Positions 32,775 through 42,706 of a stretch of 64,000 nt of DNA are shown here, one piece after another (position 1 is the first letter of the stretch; each line of letters opens with the position of its first letter). Origin of the DNA: Rheinheimera sp. (GTDB taxonomy: Bacteria; Pseudomonadota; Gammaproteobacteria; Enterobacterales; Alteromonadaceae); the NCBI GenBank assembly GCA_003543135.1, contig DPJG01000032.1, forward strand, positions 248,001 through 312,000, read 5' to 3'. Under the pieces are notes generated by a model. The model ran no database searches and was not told the origin of the DNA. It worked only from the letters and a program-made list of their open reading frames with translations. A program made the translations under genes and the position numbers.

Positions 32775-33204
32775 AACAAAAATCTCTTTTCCAAAGTGTT
32801 GGACAGGCCAGTGGTTCAGGCGCTGTGCTTGCTGAATCAAGCCTTTTGCTGGTTCAGGCGCATGACTTGAGTTAAAAGCTGCAGACAGATTGTTAACAAG
32901 TGTGGGCTACACAGAGTCGTGTACACAAAGTGCAGTGGACAAATGCAAAACAACAAGATGCCGCAGTCTGGATGACCGGGCAGGATCTACTCGTTAAACC
33001 ACTCCGATAAGTAGTACGGCGAGTAATGATAGCTTGGCAATAACACGGCGTTTTTTAACATTGAACGACCAAATAACCAGCATGAAGGTTAGAAAAAGAC
33101 TGTTTAGGATTATCTGTAATTGGCAAAGATGTCAATACCAGTTAATCTAACAGCCTTCTTTTCATTCGTTTAGCGCTTTTAACTCATTAAAACAAGAAGA
33201 GACT
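32775..33204. other. divergent control region, transporter-iadA versus cyanophycinase
   Basis: 430 bases with no supported gene. It must hold promoters for both arms. AT-rich stretches lie near 33050-33190; AGAAGAG (about 33195) is the ribosome-binding site of the cyanophycinase. I could not fix a promoter or operator. Confidence 0.45.
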
Positions 33205-35043
33205 ATGAAATTAGCCCACTGTTGCTGGCCAGTTCTGGCATCAATGTTACCGCTGTTATCGGTCCAGGCCGCAGATATAAAATCCGGCTCGTCAACCAGC
33301 AAAGCGATGCCATCTTATTCGATGATGTTGATAGGTGGCGGTGCTTCGGTTTGTTCTTCAACAGAAAAATCACAATGTGATGCAACAGCCAGTTTCAGCG
33401 AAAATGCAAAGACCGGCGCACTTTTTAGTGTGCAGGCAAAATACATCGACAATATTGTTAACAATGAATTCTGGCCAGCGACACGCAAAACAACAGCGCA
33501 GCAGGTTGGTGCTTTGTTAAAACATTTACAGAACAAGCTGGCGGGCAGTGAAGTTACTTCGCGTGAACTCAGCAGGTTGTGGCGCTCAAGCGAAGCTGAA
33601 TATAACGGCAGCTGGGTGTCGGGACGTGAGCTTTATGGCAGCCTGAGTGAAGCGGAACGCAATTTTGTGTTTGACCAACTCGAAGTTGAAGTCAGTGAAA
33701 GAACTTCAGCGGCAAATCGCAAAAAAGAACAGGTATTGCCGCAAAACAGTAAAGACACTATTTCACTGGGGCTTTACCAGCAATTTGTCAGCCTTGCTAC
33801 CGAAGTCAGTGGAAAAAGAGCGCCGAGAATTCTGGTCGTGACAGCTTCAGGACGTGACCCTTTTGCGGCCGTTGATTATTACGTAGATTTGTTTAAAAAA
33901 CTGGGCGCAGATGCCAGCTGGTTACCGGTGAATGCCGCTTATCAGGCCGCACAGAGGGATAGTGCAGGTAGTGCTGTTGGTTGTCAGAATTATCTGCAAC
34001 ATTTAGTGCAGGAGCAGGGCAGTTTTCAGCGGGGGCGGGTCTACCCGGACTTGCTGGCTGAGCAAAAAGATTTTTGTACCAAGGGTTCAGCGCAGGCGCT
34101 GGAGATGATTCGCCGTGCTGATGCCATTTTCTTTAATGGTGGTGATCAAAGCCTGACCTATAAGGCCTTTAAACAACCCGATGGCTCAGACAGCAAAGAG
34201 CTGGCGCAAATCCGCACTATGCTCGGTAAAGGTGAGCTGGTACTGGCCGGCACCAGTGCTGGCACAGCCGTGATGTCGGGTGGCAGTTATTTAGGTGCTG
34301 ATACTGTGATGATCAGCAACGGTCAGAGCCCACAAGCTATTTATCAGGGCGCTTTTGCCGCCAAAGCCCCGTCACCTGGTTGTGAAAACAACAACAGCTG
34401 TGGCACAGGTATGGACGAAAACAGCCTGACTTATCAGGCAAATGGTGGCCTGGGTTTATTCCCCTGGGGGGTGCTGGACACGCATTTTTCCGAGCGTGGC
34501 CGTCAGGGCCGGTTGTTAACTTTGGTCGCGCACAGCAAAAACACCTTTGGTTTTGGTGTGGACGAAGCTACAGCGCTGCTGGTGGGTTTTGATAAGAAAA
34601 ACCCGGATTTTATCCGCTTTTCGGTCAGTGGTGCTGAAGGGGTGTATGTGGCACAACGTGTTGCAGAAACCACAGTAGAGCCGTCGCGTATTATGGCGAT
34701 GCAAAGCCATTATTTTACCAATGGCGACAGCTTTAGTTTGCAGCAGGGTCAATTGTTGGCCAGTTTTGCCGACTGGAAATATGCGCCAAGCACCACCAGC
34801 AGTCCGTTGTTAACGTCCGGCAATTTGTTCAGCGGTGATAATTTCCGTCAGCTCGCTAACTTAATGTGTAATAACCAGAGCCGCACTGCGGATGGCAGTT
34901 TTAGTGTAGCGGGCAAAGAGTTTAAATTGCAGCTGCGCCGTGATTCTCAGTCGGCAGCCAGATCGGGTCAGTACCATGTGGGCAGTATCAATAAAAACTA
35001 CTGCTCTTATCGTAATATACAGGTGTCGGTCGCTGGCAATTAA
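33205..35043 (+). CDS. exported cyanophycinase (peptidase S51 family)
   Basis: A 612-residue secreted or periplasmic protein with a signal peptide (CCWPVLASMLPLLSVQAAD). The S51/cyanophycinase core is visible: PRILVVTASGRDPF, DAIFFNGGDQSLTYKAF, the nucleophile elbow LAGTSAGTAVMSGG (S351), GLGLFPWGVLDTHFSERGRQGR (H427 region) and FGFGVDEATALLV. Such enzymes cut the storage polymer multi-L-arginyl-poly-aspartate into beta-Asp-Arg dipeptides; exported forms feed on polymer released by cyanobacteria. About 200 N-terminal residues and a C-terminal tail of about 150 residues exceed the core. The divergent neighbours are a transporter and an isoaspartyl-peptidase-like gene, which supports this role. 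Confidence 0.88.
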   Translation: MKLAHCCWPVLASMLPLLSVQAADIKSGSSTSKAMPSYSMMLIGGGASVCSSTEKSQCDATASFSENAKTGALFSVQAKYIDNIVNNEFWPATRKTTAQQVGALLKHLQNKLAGSEVTSRELSRLWRSSEAEYNGSWVSGRELYGSLSEAERNFVFDQLEVEVSERTSAANRKKEQVLPQNSKDTISLGLYQQFVSLATEVSGKRAPRILVVTASGRDPFAAVDYYVDLFKKLGADASWLPVNAAYQAAQRDSAGSAVGCQNYLQHLVQEQGSFQRGRVYPDLLAEQKDFCTKGSAQALEMIRRADAIFFNGGDQSLTYKAFKQPDGSDSKELAQIRTMLGKGELVLAGTSAGTAVMSGGSYLGADTVMISNGQSPQAIYQGAFAAKAPSPGCENNNSCGTGMDENSLTYQANGGLGLFPWGVLDTHFSERGRQGRLLTLVAHSKNTFGFGVDEATALLVGFDKKNPDFIRFSVSGAEGVYVAQRVAETTVEPSRIMAMQSHYFTNGDSFSLQQGQLLASFADWKYAPSTTSSPLLTSGNLFSGDNFRQLANLMCNNQSRTADGSFSVAGKEFKLQLRRDSQSAARSGQYHVGSINKNYCSYRNIQVSVAGN

Positions 35044-35070
35044 TGTTCACCTAACCCAGAGGTGCAGAGC

Positions 35071-37371
35071 TTGAGTCAATATCCGGTCAAATCCTGGGTA
35101 AGACGTCTGGCCGCAGTGTTAAAACTGTGGGGGTGGCTGCAGCTTGCCAGCCTCACAGTGTTGTTTATTTTGGTCAGCAGCGCTTTGCTGGCGCTGGCGG
35201 TCAGTTTAATTCTGCACAATCAGGTGCGCTGGGATATGGTCGCCGGCGCCTTGTTATTTGCTTTTGTTGCAGCGCCGGTTTTTGTCAGCCTGCTGCTATA
35301 TCTGGTACGTCACCTTGACGCCGCGTTATTTTATTTAAAAGACTCCGCCCGCCAGGAAACCCTGCTCAATGAAAACCTGCAGGAAAATATCCGTCAGCTG
35401 AACTTCGAAATTGAAGAGCGTAAAAAAGCTTTTCAGGCTAAACGCCGGGCTATTGATGAGCTGCGTAAAGAAATTTCCGAACGGAAAAAAACGCAGCAGG
35501 AGCTGGAAGAACAAAGCTTGTTAATGCGCTCCATCGTCGACAGCTCACCCGATTTATTTTATTACCGCGATGAAACCGGCCGTTTTGCCAGCTGCAATAA
35601 AATGTTTGAGCAGCTGATTGGTAAAAGTGCCAGTGAACTGATTGGCCATTATCCGCTGGAGATTTATTCATCAGATATGGCGCCTGCTGCCATTCTGACC
35701 GACCACGAAGTATCGGTAAATCAGGCGGAACTGACGCTTGATGTGGAATACACCACACCACAAGGCCAGGTGATGTGGTTTGAAATGCGTAAAGTACCGT
35801 TTTTTGATCGCCAGGGCCGTTACATTGGTTTGCTCGGTTTTGGCCGTGACATTACCAGCCGTAAACTGGCCGAGCAGGCGCTGGAGCGGGCTTATCAGGA
35901 CAAAGGTAAATTTATTGCAACTTTGAGTCATGAGCTGCGCACGCCACTGAACGGTATTGTCGGTTTAACCCGGCGTTTACTGGAAACCGAACTGGCGCCA
36001 GAGCAGCGCAGCTGGGCCAATACCATTTTCAGCAGTGCCGAAACATTGGGTAATATTTTTAACGATATCATCGATTTAGACAAAATAGACCGGCAAGATC
36101 TCGATATTGTTTATCAGAGTGTGAAGCTTGATCAGTTTATTGGTGATATTGCCAACTTTGCCGAGCTGATTTGCCAGCAAAAAGGGCTGAAGTTTAGCGT
36201 GCAGCGGGTGGGCGAACTTGGTTGTTTTGTCAAACTGGACCCTACCCGGGTGCGGCAGGTGCTGTGGAACTTAATTAATAACGCCGTTAAATTTACCGCC
36301 AAAGGTGAAGTCCGGCTTTATTGTGAATTTAGTCAGGTGATGGGCGCCAACGAACTGATTTTTATCGTCAGCGACACCGGCATTGGCATAGCGCCACAAG
36401 AACAGCAGCGTATTTTTGACATGTATTACAAGTCCAGTGATGGCCGCCGTTTAAGTATTGTTGGCTCCGGCATCGGTTTGTCGGTGTCTAAAGCGCTCGC
36501 AGAAGCCATGGGCGGTCGAATCAGTTTGCAAAGCCAGCTCAATCAGGGCAGTAGTTTTACCGTACATCTGCCCACCGAAGTGCTGGCCGAGCCTGAGTTG
36601 TTAGCGGCAGTACGTTGCCCCAGCCTGACAGTGCTTCTGGTTGAAGATGTGCCACTCAATGCCGAAATTGCCATGAACCTTCTTGAGCAGCGTGGCCATA
36701 CTGTGGTGCATGCCGAGACAGGTGAAGATGCGTTAGCGCTGCTGGAAACTGAAGACGACATTGATTTAGTGCTGCTGGATATGCAATTGCCTGATATGAC
36801 CGGCGATCAGATAGCCAGAGCCATGAAACTGGACCCAAGACTTTCGCAAATTCCGATAGTGGTGTTAAGTGCCAATGTACGCAAAGCCGAGCAGCAGCTT
36901 GAAGGCATTCAGATAGACGGTGCCCTGGCTAAACCTATTAATACCGCCAATCTGGACCAGCTGTTGGCGCAATTGTTTTCACCAAGTTCAGTGCGAAGTT
37001 CGACGCCGGCACAACCGGAAAAACAGCAGGACACAGTGCTGGATTTAGGCACATTGCAGGATTATCTGCAGTCGCTTGGTAAAAAGTCGGTGAACCGCAG
37101 TATTCAGTTGTTTGAGCAGCTGCTACCGGGTTATATCAATAAAATGCTGGAAGCGGCCACGCAGCGCGAGCTGGAAGAGTTTCATGAAGCGGCGCATAAA
37201 CTCAAAGGCGCGGCGGCTTCGGTTGGCTTGTTATGGGTGCAGCAGCAGGCCAAATTATTAGAGCAGGAAGAAACACCCAACTGGCAGACGATGGAGCGGC
37301 AGTTAATAGAGTATCACTTAACAATAGAGCGGCATCTGGCTGCGCTGCATGAGTTTGTTGAGCAGTATTAA
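35071..37371 (+). CDS. arcB: aerobic respiration control hybrid sensor kinase ArcB
   Basis: Senses the quinone redox state and phosphorylates ArcA. The 766 residues (E. coli 778) hold two N-terminal membrane helices, a coiled coil rich in E/K/R, a PAS domain (SPDLFYYRDETGRFASCNKMF), a HisKA domain with the phospho-His in ATLSHELRTPLNG (about residue 287), an ATPase domain (LINNAVKFTAKG, SDTGIGIAP, GSGIGLSVSKAL), a receiver domain (LVLLDMQLPDMTG) and a C-terminal HPt domain (AAHKLKGAAASVGL). The TTG at 35071 is 8 bases after CAGAGG; the GTG at 35062 overlaps that site. Its partner arcA lies convergently just downstream. Confidence 0.95.
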   Translation: MSQYPVKSWVRRLAAVLKLWGWLQLASLTVLFILVSSALLALAVSLILHNQVRWDMVAGALLFAFVAAPVFVSLLLYLVRHLDAALFYLKDSARQETLLNENLQENIRQLNFEIEERKKAFQAKRRAIDELRKEISERKKTQQELEEQSLLMRSIVDSSPDLFYYRDETGRFASCNKMFEQLIGKSASELIGHYPLEIYSSDMAPAAILTDHEVSVNQAELTLDVEYTTPQGQVMWFEMRKVPFFDRQGRYIGLLGFGRDITSRKLAEQALERAYQDKGKFIATLSHELRTPLNGIVGLTRRLLETELAPEQRSWANTIFSSAETLGNIFNDIIDLDKIDRQDLDIVYQSVKLDQFIGDIANFAELICQQKGLKFSVQRVGELGCFVKLDPTRVRQVLWNLINNAVKFTAKGEVRLYCEFSQVMGANELIFIVSDTGIGIAPQEQQRIFDMYYKSSDGRRLSIVGSGIGLSVSKALAEAMGGRISLQSQLNQGSSFTVHLPTEVLAEPELLAAVRCPSLTVLLVEDVPLNAEIAMNLLEQRGHTVVHAETGEDALALLETEDDIDLVLLDMQLPDMTGDQIARAMKLDPRLSQIPIVVLSANVRKAEQQLEGIQIDGALAKPINTANLDQLLAQLFSPSSVRSSTPAQPEKQQDTVLDLGTLQDYLQSLGKKSVNRSIQLFEQLLPGYINKMLEAATQRELEEFHEAAHKLKGAAASVGLLWVQQQAKLLEQEETPNWQTMERQLIEYHLTIERHLAALHEFVEQY

Positions 37372-37495
37372 GCCGGGCAAACTTCGTTGTTTCTTTGCGC
37401 TGTTGCTGTCCTGGTGTCTCACTGCACTCTTTACATAAAAGCACTGATTACAAAAGTACTAATTACAAAAGGTGTTTTAGACAAAATGCGCCAAA

Positions 37496-37525
37496 AAAAA
37501 GCGCCTGTTAAACAGGCGCTTTTCA
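37496..37525. terminator. bidirectional terminator between arcB and arcA
   Basis: GCGCCTGTT and AACAGGCGC form a near-continuous stem flanked by A and T runs on both sides, suited to ending both convergent transcripts. Confidence 0.88.
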
Positions 37526-37545
37526 CAACAAGCATTTGGTTTTGC

Positions 37546-38253
37546 TTATTTTTCCAGTTTACCGACAAAACGGTAACCTTCACCGTGAATAGTGCTGATC
37601 AGCTCTGGGCTGTCCACATCAGATTCAAAGTGTTTACGGATACGGCGGATAGTCACATCCACAGTCCGATCATTCGGACGTAAATCACGGCCAGTCATAT
37701 GGCGGATCAGCTGTTCACGGGTGAAAATTTTACCCGGAGTGTCCAGCATTAAACGCAGCGCGCGGTATTCGCCTTTTGGTAAACGGCGTGACACACCTTT
37801 AGGGGAGGTCAGGTTACGGCTGTTTTCATCCAAAGTCCAACCGTTAAATTTCACAATACTTTTGTGCTCTTCAACCACAGGCTGAGACACAGTACGGCTT
37901 AACAGGTTGCGGGCGCGGATGGTCAGTTCACGCGGGTTAAATGGTTTTGTCAGGTAATCATCAGCACCGATTTCCAGACCCAGAATACGATCGACTTCAC
38001 TGTCACGACCGGTCAGGAAAATCAGACCGATGTTTTCTTTCTGGCGTAATTCCCGCGCCAGAATCAAGCCGTTTTTCCCTGGCAGGTTAATGTCCATCAC
38101 AATCAGATTCACGCTGTTTTCAGTCAGCTTCTGATGCATTTCTTCGCCATTAACAGCTTCCAGCACGTCATAACCTTCACCCTGAAACAGGCTGACCAGG
38201 TTTAAACGTGTTACTTCCTCGTCTTCTACGATCAAAATCACAGGCGTCTGCAT
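37546..38253 (-). CDS. arcA: two-component response regulator ArcA
   Basis: Global transcription regulator of respiratory and fermentative genes, phosphorylated by ArcB. The receiver domain begins [26 protein letters not shown] with the phospho-acceptor D54 ([11 protein letters not shown]), K104-type [12 protein letters not shown] and DDYLTKPF. The OmpR-type winged-helix domain contains [24 protein letters not shown] and [12 protein letters not shown]. At 235 residues it is close to E. coli ArcA (238). The ATG at 38253 follows an AAGGTTCATCTC leader. It converges with arcB, an arrangement unlike the separated genes of E. coli. Confidence 0.97.
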   Translation of the reverse strand: MQTPVILIVEDEEVTRLNLVSLFQGEGYDVLEAVNGEEMHQKLTENSVNLIVMDINLPGKNGLILARELRQKENIGLIFLTGRDSEVDRILGLEIGADDYLTKPFNPRELTIRARNLLSRTVSQPVVEEHKSIVKFNGWTLDENSRNLTSPKGVSRRLPKGEYRALRLMLDTPGKIFTREQLIRHMTGRDLRPNDRTVDVTIRRIRKHFESDVDSPELISTIHGEGYRFVGKLEK

Positions 38254-38432
38254 GAGATGAACCTTATGTAAAGTTTGTTGGATTTTTAAACAAGTCGAGA
38301 TGGAACCGGTGACATTCAGTTGTCATTTTTTCCGCAATTATAGCTTTGGGTCCAAATGTTAACAAGTGATTTTGTTAACAATTAGATTTATCTAATGTAA
38401 TGAGTTCTGCTGTTGAGGGCCTTAAAAAGGTG

Positions 38433-40082
38433 TTACAGCGTTTGTGCAGCCGAGGCTTTTACCACAACGGGAAAGTCAAACAGGATATGTACACCTTCAC
38501 CCAGGCTGCTTTCCAGGCTGATTTTGCCGTTCAGCGCCTGTGTCACCAGGTTGTACACCAGATGCATACCTAAACCACTACCACCTTCACCTCTTTTGGT
38601 GGTGACAAAGGGGTCAAAAATACGTTTTTTAATGTTTTCCGGCACACCTGCGCCATTGTCGCTGTAATGAATAAAACAGCGGCTGTGTTCCACCTTCACC
38701 TGAATTTTAATAGTGCCTTGCTCTATGTGTTCAAAAGCATGAATAAGGCTGTTCATAATAAGGTTAATTAAAATTTGGTTGATTGGACCTGGTTTACTGT
38801 CTATTTCCAGGCCTGGGTCGCACTCCAGCAGTACCTGATGCTGAGTCTTTTTCAGGTTAGGGCGCAATGAAAGCAGCACTTCATTCATCAGCTGCAACAT
38901 GTTAAAAGTGCGCCGGTTTTCGTTGGACTGATCAACCGCAACCTGTTTAAAACTGCGAATAAGGCTGGCTGCTCTTTCCAGATTACGATAGATAATGCCA
39001 AGGTTTTCGCCGCTTTCACTTAAGAATTTTGCCAGTTGATTTGAGGTGAGTTTTTTCTCGTCAAAAGCTTTTTGAATATCGGCCAGCTTATCCTGCATTA
39101 AGGTAGAGGCCGTAACGCCAAGGCCGATAGGGGTATTTACCTCGTGCGCTACACCGGCCACCATCTGCCCCAGACTCGCCATTTTTTCTGTTTCAACAAT
39201 TTGGTTCTGATACTGATGCAGGGTTTCGAGGGTATTGAGTAAGTCCTGGTTTGAGCTTTTTAGTGCCAGGGTTCTTTCATTAATTTTTTGCTCCAGCCCC
39301 TGGTTCAGCTGCCGGATCTCCTGCTCGGCCTGCTGCACCTTATTAAATTGTTGTTCTATGCGGTCCAGCATATTGTTGATGGCGCGGCCAAGCATATGCA
39401 GCTCTTCAATTTCAGCGGCAGGAGCACGCACTGAATAACTTTTTTCTTTGGTAACTTTTTGTACTATCGCCAATAGGGCTTCAATAGGTTTGGTAAAACG
39501 TCGTTGCAGACGCACGCTGACAAAAAACGCGCAGAGTAAAGCGATAATAGCGATCAGTAAGTCAAACAAAATGCGGTTCTGCATGTATTTATTCAGTTCG
39601 GTCAGACTGGCACGCAGATAGATATAACCTATTTTTTTACCTTCAAAATCAACAGCTTTAGTTAGTTCTATTACATCACCGTCAAAGTGCGGTTCCAGCA
39701 GTTCGTCGACTTTGTCAAATTGGGTGGGGTGGGGGCCAACGTCTCTTCTGTTATAACTGGAAAAAAACGTCAGCTGGTTTGTTTCAGCTGTTAATTTATA
39801 AATATGAATATTGTGCAAAATATCAACAGCAGCAAAAGATTTTAACCTGCCGTCTTCCATCTCAGCGTCGTCGTATAAAATGCTGGCTTTGGAATTAAAA
39901 GCCACAATATTGGCGTAAGCGTGCAGCTGATCCACCAGTTTGCGCTTCTGAAAACTAATATCCTGCAGTGAAGAAATGGTCAGTGAAGCCAGCAAGGTCA
40001 CACTGCAAATCAGCATGACGACCCAGCTCAGAGCCCCTTTAATTGACGTGGTGCGTAATAAAGGCTTCATTGATAAAGTCAC
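38433..40082 (-). CDS. sensor histidine kinase of unknown stimulus
   Basis: A 549-residue membrane kinase: TM helix (about 18-38), a periplasmic Cache-like region of ~130 residues, a second TM helix (LLIAIIALLCAFFVSVRL), HAMP (RRFTKPIEALLAIVQKV), a coiled coil, a HisKA-like segment with GQMVAGVAHEVNTPIGLGVT, and an ATPase domain (LINLIMNSLIHAF, YSDNGAGVPENIKKRIFDPFVTTKRGEGGSGLGM). No response regulator sits beside it except arcA, with which it shares strand and a 180-base gap, so it may signal to an unlinked partner. Start uncertain: GTG at 40082 has AAGG upstream; an ATG at 40070 is also in frame. Confidence 0.88.
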   Translation of the reverse strand: MTLSMKPLLRTTSIKGALSWVVMLICSVTLLASLTISSLQDISFQKRKLVDQLHAYANIVAFNSKASILYDDAEMEDGRLKSFAAVDILHNIHIYKLTAETNQLTFFSSYNRRDVGPHPTQFDKVDELLEPHFDGDVIELTKAVDFEGKKIGYIYLRASLTELNKYMQNRILFDLLIAIIALLCAFFVSVRLQRRFTKPIEALLAIVQKVTKEKSYSVRAPAAEIEELHMLGRAINNMLDRIEQQFNKVQQAEQEIRQLNQGLEQKINERTLALKSSNQDLLNTLETLHQYQNQIVETEKMASLGQMVAGVAHEVNTPIGLGVTASTLMQDKLADIQKAFDEKKLTSNQLAKFLSESGENLGIIYRNLERAASLIRSFKQVAVDQSNENRRTFNMLQLMNEVLLSLRPNLKKTQHQVLLECDPGLEIDSKPGPINQILINLIMNSLIHAFEHIEQGTIKIQVKVEHSRCFIHYSDNGAGVPENIKKRIFDPFVTTKRGEGGSGLGMHLVYNLVTQALNGKISLESSLGEGVHILFDFPVVVKASAAQTL

Positions 40083-40275
40083 TAAACCTTAAGCAAGCTC
40101 AAATAGTTATAACTTTGATGTTATGCATTTTCAGGAAATTAAGCAAACCGGCCTGACAAAATTATCAAGGCCGTTTATAGTGTCTGGCGTTACAGTGTGA
40201 GCCGGTTTTTTGCAGTCGTTATTGCACTGTGTTATGCGATGAATGACATTGTTAGCAAGCTGACAGGAGCCTGTG

Positions 40276-40686
40276 ATGGATCTTTGGGAAAGCTACAAAA
40301 CCAGTGTATTTTTATGTCATCAGCCACTGGGCGATCAAATCGATTTTGCCATTATCAGTGCACAAAACCCCGCCGGACACCTGCACCACCCGCAACATAA
40401 TTTAACCCTCGACCGTGAATTTGAAACTGAGCTGGATGAAGCTCATATCCCTTACCGTACTTTAATTGGTGCTTCGCCGGACTTATCGTTTCAGGAAAAA
40501 AGCTGGGCAGTGCTTTGTGACAAACACAAAGCACTGAGTCTGGCACTGAAATTTAGGCAAAATGCCATTTATTGGGTAGAGTCTGGTCAGTTATATCTGG
40601 TCGCGGCTTTGATGGAGCAGCAGGGCTACCCGGCAGAAGAACATCTGGGGCCCTATCTGGCGCGGCAAATTGTGTTGCAGGGGTAG
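40276..40686 (+). CDS. DUF3293-family protein
   Basis: A 136-residue cytoplasmic protein with the DUF3293 pattern: FAIISAQNPAG near the N-terminus, a central AHIPYRTLIGASPD, then QEKSWAVLCDKHKALSLALKFRQNAIYWVESGQLYLV. The ATG at 40276 is 8 bases after AGGAG; an adjacent upstream GTG is less well placed. It is flanked by the divergent sensor kinase gene and a bidirectional terminator. The function is unknown. Confidence 0.85.
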   Translation: MDLWESYKTSVFLCHQPLGDQIDFAIISAQNPAGHLHHPQHNLTLDREFETELDEAHIPYRTLIGASPDLSFQEKSWAVLCDKHKALSLALKFRQNAIYWVESGQLYLVAALMEQQGYPAEEHLGPYLARQIVLQG

Positions 40687-40715
40687 CCCGCACTGGTGCT
40701 ATCAGATGGTGTTAC

Positions 40716-40751
40716 AAAAAAGGCAGAAACTTGCTGGTTTCTGCCTTTTTT
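40716..40751. terminator. bidirectional terminator between DUF3293 gene and rsmC
   Basis: AAAAAAGGCAGAAAC (40716-40730) pairs perfectly with GTTTCTGCCTTTTTT (40737-40751). It serves both convergent genes. Confidence 0.92.
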
Positions 40752-40798
40752 ATTGCCGCTTTAACACCAGCAGCTCCGATGGAATGAGTTTTTGGGCA

Positions 40799-41833
40799 TT
40801 AGTTTTTGCGGCTGTGGTACACCACAAAACCATTTTGTCTTGCCAGCTCTTTGACATTGCCAAAAGTGCTTTTCAGCCATTCGGCATATGGCAGGTGAGC
40901 ATTGGCCACCAGGGTTAAAGTACCGCCAGAAATGAGTTTTTGCAGACTGTCGCGGATAAACTTTTCCGCTACGCTGTAATCGGTTTTTAAACCTGTGTGA
41001 AATGGCGGGTTGCTGACAATATGCGCAAAGAGTGGTGTTCCATCCGGCATCCCATCTGCTGCTATCACCTGCGCCTGCTGCTGATTCAGCGCAAAAGTGG
41101 CTTTGCTGCTGGCAACGGCCAAAGCACTGACGTCTGAACAATAAAGTTTAATGCCAGGGGCCTGTTGTAATAAAAAAGTACCAATAACACCGGCTCCACA
41201 GGCAAAATCCAGTACATTGCCTTGCTGAATAAACCCAAGTTGCTCCAGCAAAATAGCGCTGCCCAGATCCAGCTTGCCGTGGTTAAACACGCCGGGTAAT
41301 GAGCAGAATTGCAGCCTTTTACCGGCAACTTCTGCTTTAAACTGTGCCATCGGCTGGGCTTGTTGTGGTTTATCGGCAAGGCCGGTTAAAGCAAACCATA
41401 AACAGTGTTTGGCGTTGTCGAGTTTATGCGCGTGCAAACCCAGTTTTTCGGCATGCGCCACTAAACTTTTGATGCCGCCTTTGTTATCACCGACCAGATA
41501 AAGCTGCGTGCTGGTGTCGATAACATGAGTTAACTGCGCCAGACTAAAGGCCAGCTGCTCTTTGCTTTTGGGGTAAAACAGCACTACGGTGTCGAATTTT
41601 TTGCCTTGAGCTAAATGTTTAGCATCAAGCTCAGCGGCAAAATAACAAGGCGCCTGCGTTTGCTGTTGCCAGTTATTGGCCACAGTTTTATCTGTGGTGT
41701 AACAACTGAGCTGAAGGTCTGATTCCCGTGACAGCTCGCGCGCCAGGTCGTCGGCCATAGGTTCAACCAACAACACAGCACCTGATAAATCGGCGATATT
41801 GCGCAGCAGCAGCTGACTTTGTGGTGTTAACAT
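40799..41833 (-). CDS. rsmC: 16S rRNA (guanine1207-N2)-methyltransferase
   Basis: Methylates G1207 of 16S rRNA in the 30S subunit. A 344-residue two-domain protein: an N-terminal pseudo-methyltransferase domain (DTVVLFYPKSKEQLAFSLAQL, LYLVGDNKGGI) and a C-terminal Rossmann domain with GNVLDFACGAGVIGTFLL (SAM loop), YCSDVSALAVASS and HIVSNPPFHTGLKTDY (NPPF catalytic motif). The start codon shares one A with the trmB stop (TGATG), so it is translationally coupled to trmB. Confidence 0.95.
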   Translation of the reverse strand: MLTPQSQLLLRNIADLSGAVLLVEPMADDLARELSRESDLQLSCYTTDKTVANNWQQQTQAPCYFAAELDAKHLAQGKKFDTVVLFYPKSKEQLAFSLAQLTHVIDTSTQLYLVGDNKGGIKSLVAHAEKLGLHAHKLDNAKHCLWFALTGLADKPQQAQPMAQFKAEVAGKRLQFCSLPGVFNHGKLDLGSAILLEQLGFIQQGNVLDFACGAGVIGTFLLQQAPGIKLYCSDVSALAVASSKATFALNQQQAQVIAADGMPDGTPLFAHIVSNPPFHTGLKTDYSVAEKFIRDSLQKLISGGTLTLVANAHLPYAEWLKSTFGNVKELARQNGFVVYHSRKN

Positions 41834-42573
41834 CAGCTCACCCGCTTAAACATTAAATCCCAAACGCCGTGACCTAATTTCACACCGCGGTTTTCAAATT
41901 TGGTTAAAGGTCTGTTATCAGGGCGTGGCACAAATTGATTATCTTCGGCCAGGTTTTGATAACCTTCAGCGGCGCTCATCACTTCCAGCATATGCTCGGC
42001 GTAATTTTCCCAGTCGGTGGCCATATGAAACACTCCACCAATTTTTAATTTACGGCGCAAAAGCTGCACAAACTCAGGTTGTACAATACGGCGTTTATGG
42101 TGACGGGTTTTATGCCATGGGTCCGGGAAAAACAGTTGCACTGTGGTTAAAGAGCCATCTGCTACTGAGTCATTCAGAATTTCCACTGCGTCATGTTCAA
42201 ACAAACGCAGGTTTTTGACACCTTCAGTTTCAGCTTCACCCAGGCAAGCACCAACACCAGGTTTGTGTACTTCGATACCAATAAAATCAAGCTCTGGCGC
42301 TGCTTTGGCCATAGCCACCAGAGATTTACCCATACCAAAACCAATTTCCAGCACCAGATCGGCTTTGCGGCCAAATACCTGTTCAAAATCATAAGGCTCA
42401 GGCTGATGTTCCAGGCCCATGCTCGGCCAGAACAAATCCAGACTACGCTGTTGGCCTTTAGTCAGACGGCCTTCACGCAACACAAAACTGCGGATACGGC
42501 GCAGATATTTTGGCTGTTCGGTGTCGCTTGAGGCTGCATCTGGCAGCACAACTTCAGTCTCAGTGTTGTTCAT
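41833..42573 (-). CDS. trmB: tRNA (guanine46-N7)-methyltransferase
   Basis: Makes m7G46 in the variable loop of tRNAs. The 246-residue protein has the SAM-binding block [34 protein letters not shown], the catalytic [21 protein letters not shown] and the late [22 protein letters not shown]. The ATG at 42573 is preceded by GGAGC; the open frame runs 37 codons further but is not typical of the family. rsmC follows with a one-base overlap. It is divergent from mutY. Confidence 0.96.
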   Translation of the reverse strand: MNNTETEVVLPDAASSDTEQPKYLRRIRSFVLREGRLTKGQQRSLDLFWPSMGLEHQPEPYDFEQVFGRKADLVLEIGFGMGKSLVAMAKAAPELDFIGIEVHKPGVGACLGEAETEGVKNLRLFEHDAVEILNDSVADGSLTTVQLFFPDPWHKTRHHKRRIVQPEFVQLLRRKLKIGGVFHMATDWENYAEHMLEVMSAAEGYQNLAEDNQFVPRPDNRPLTKFENRGVKLGHGVWDLMFKRVS

Positions 42574-42706
42574 CTTTTGCTCCGGGCGGGAATTTTTGCG
42601 GCGCACATTATGCGTTGTTACGGCCTTGCACTCAACCGACTTTGCATTGGCAGTAACTTGCGTAGCGGTTAGACTGCACGGCAACTTAACAGCGGAATTT
42701 GTTATC

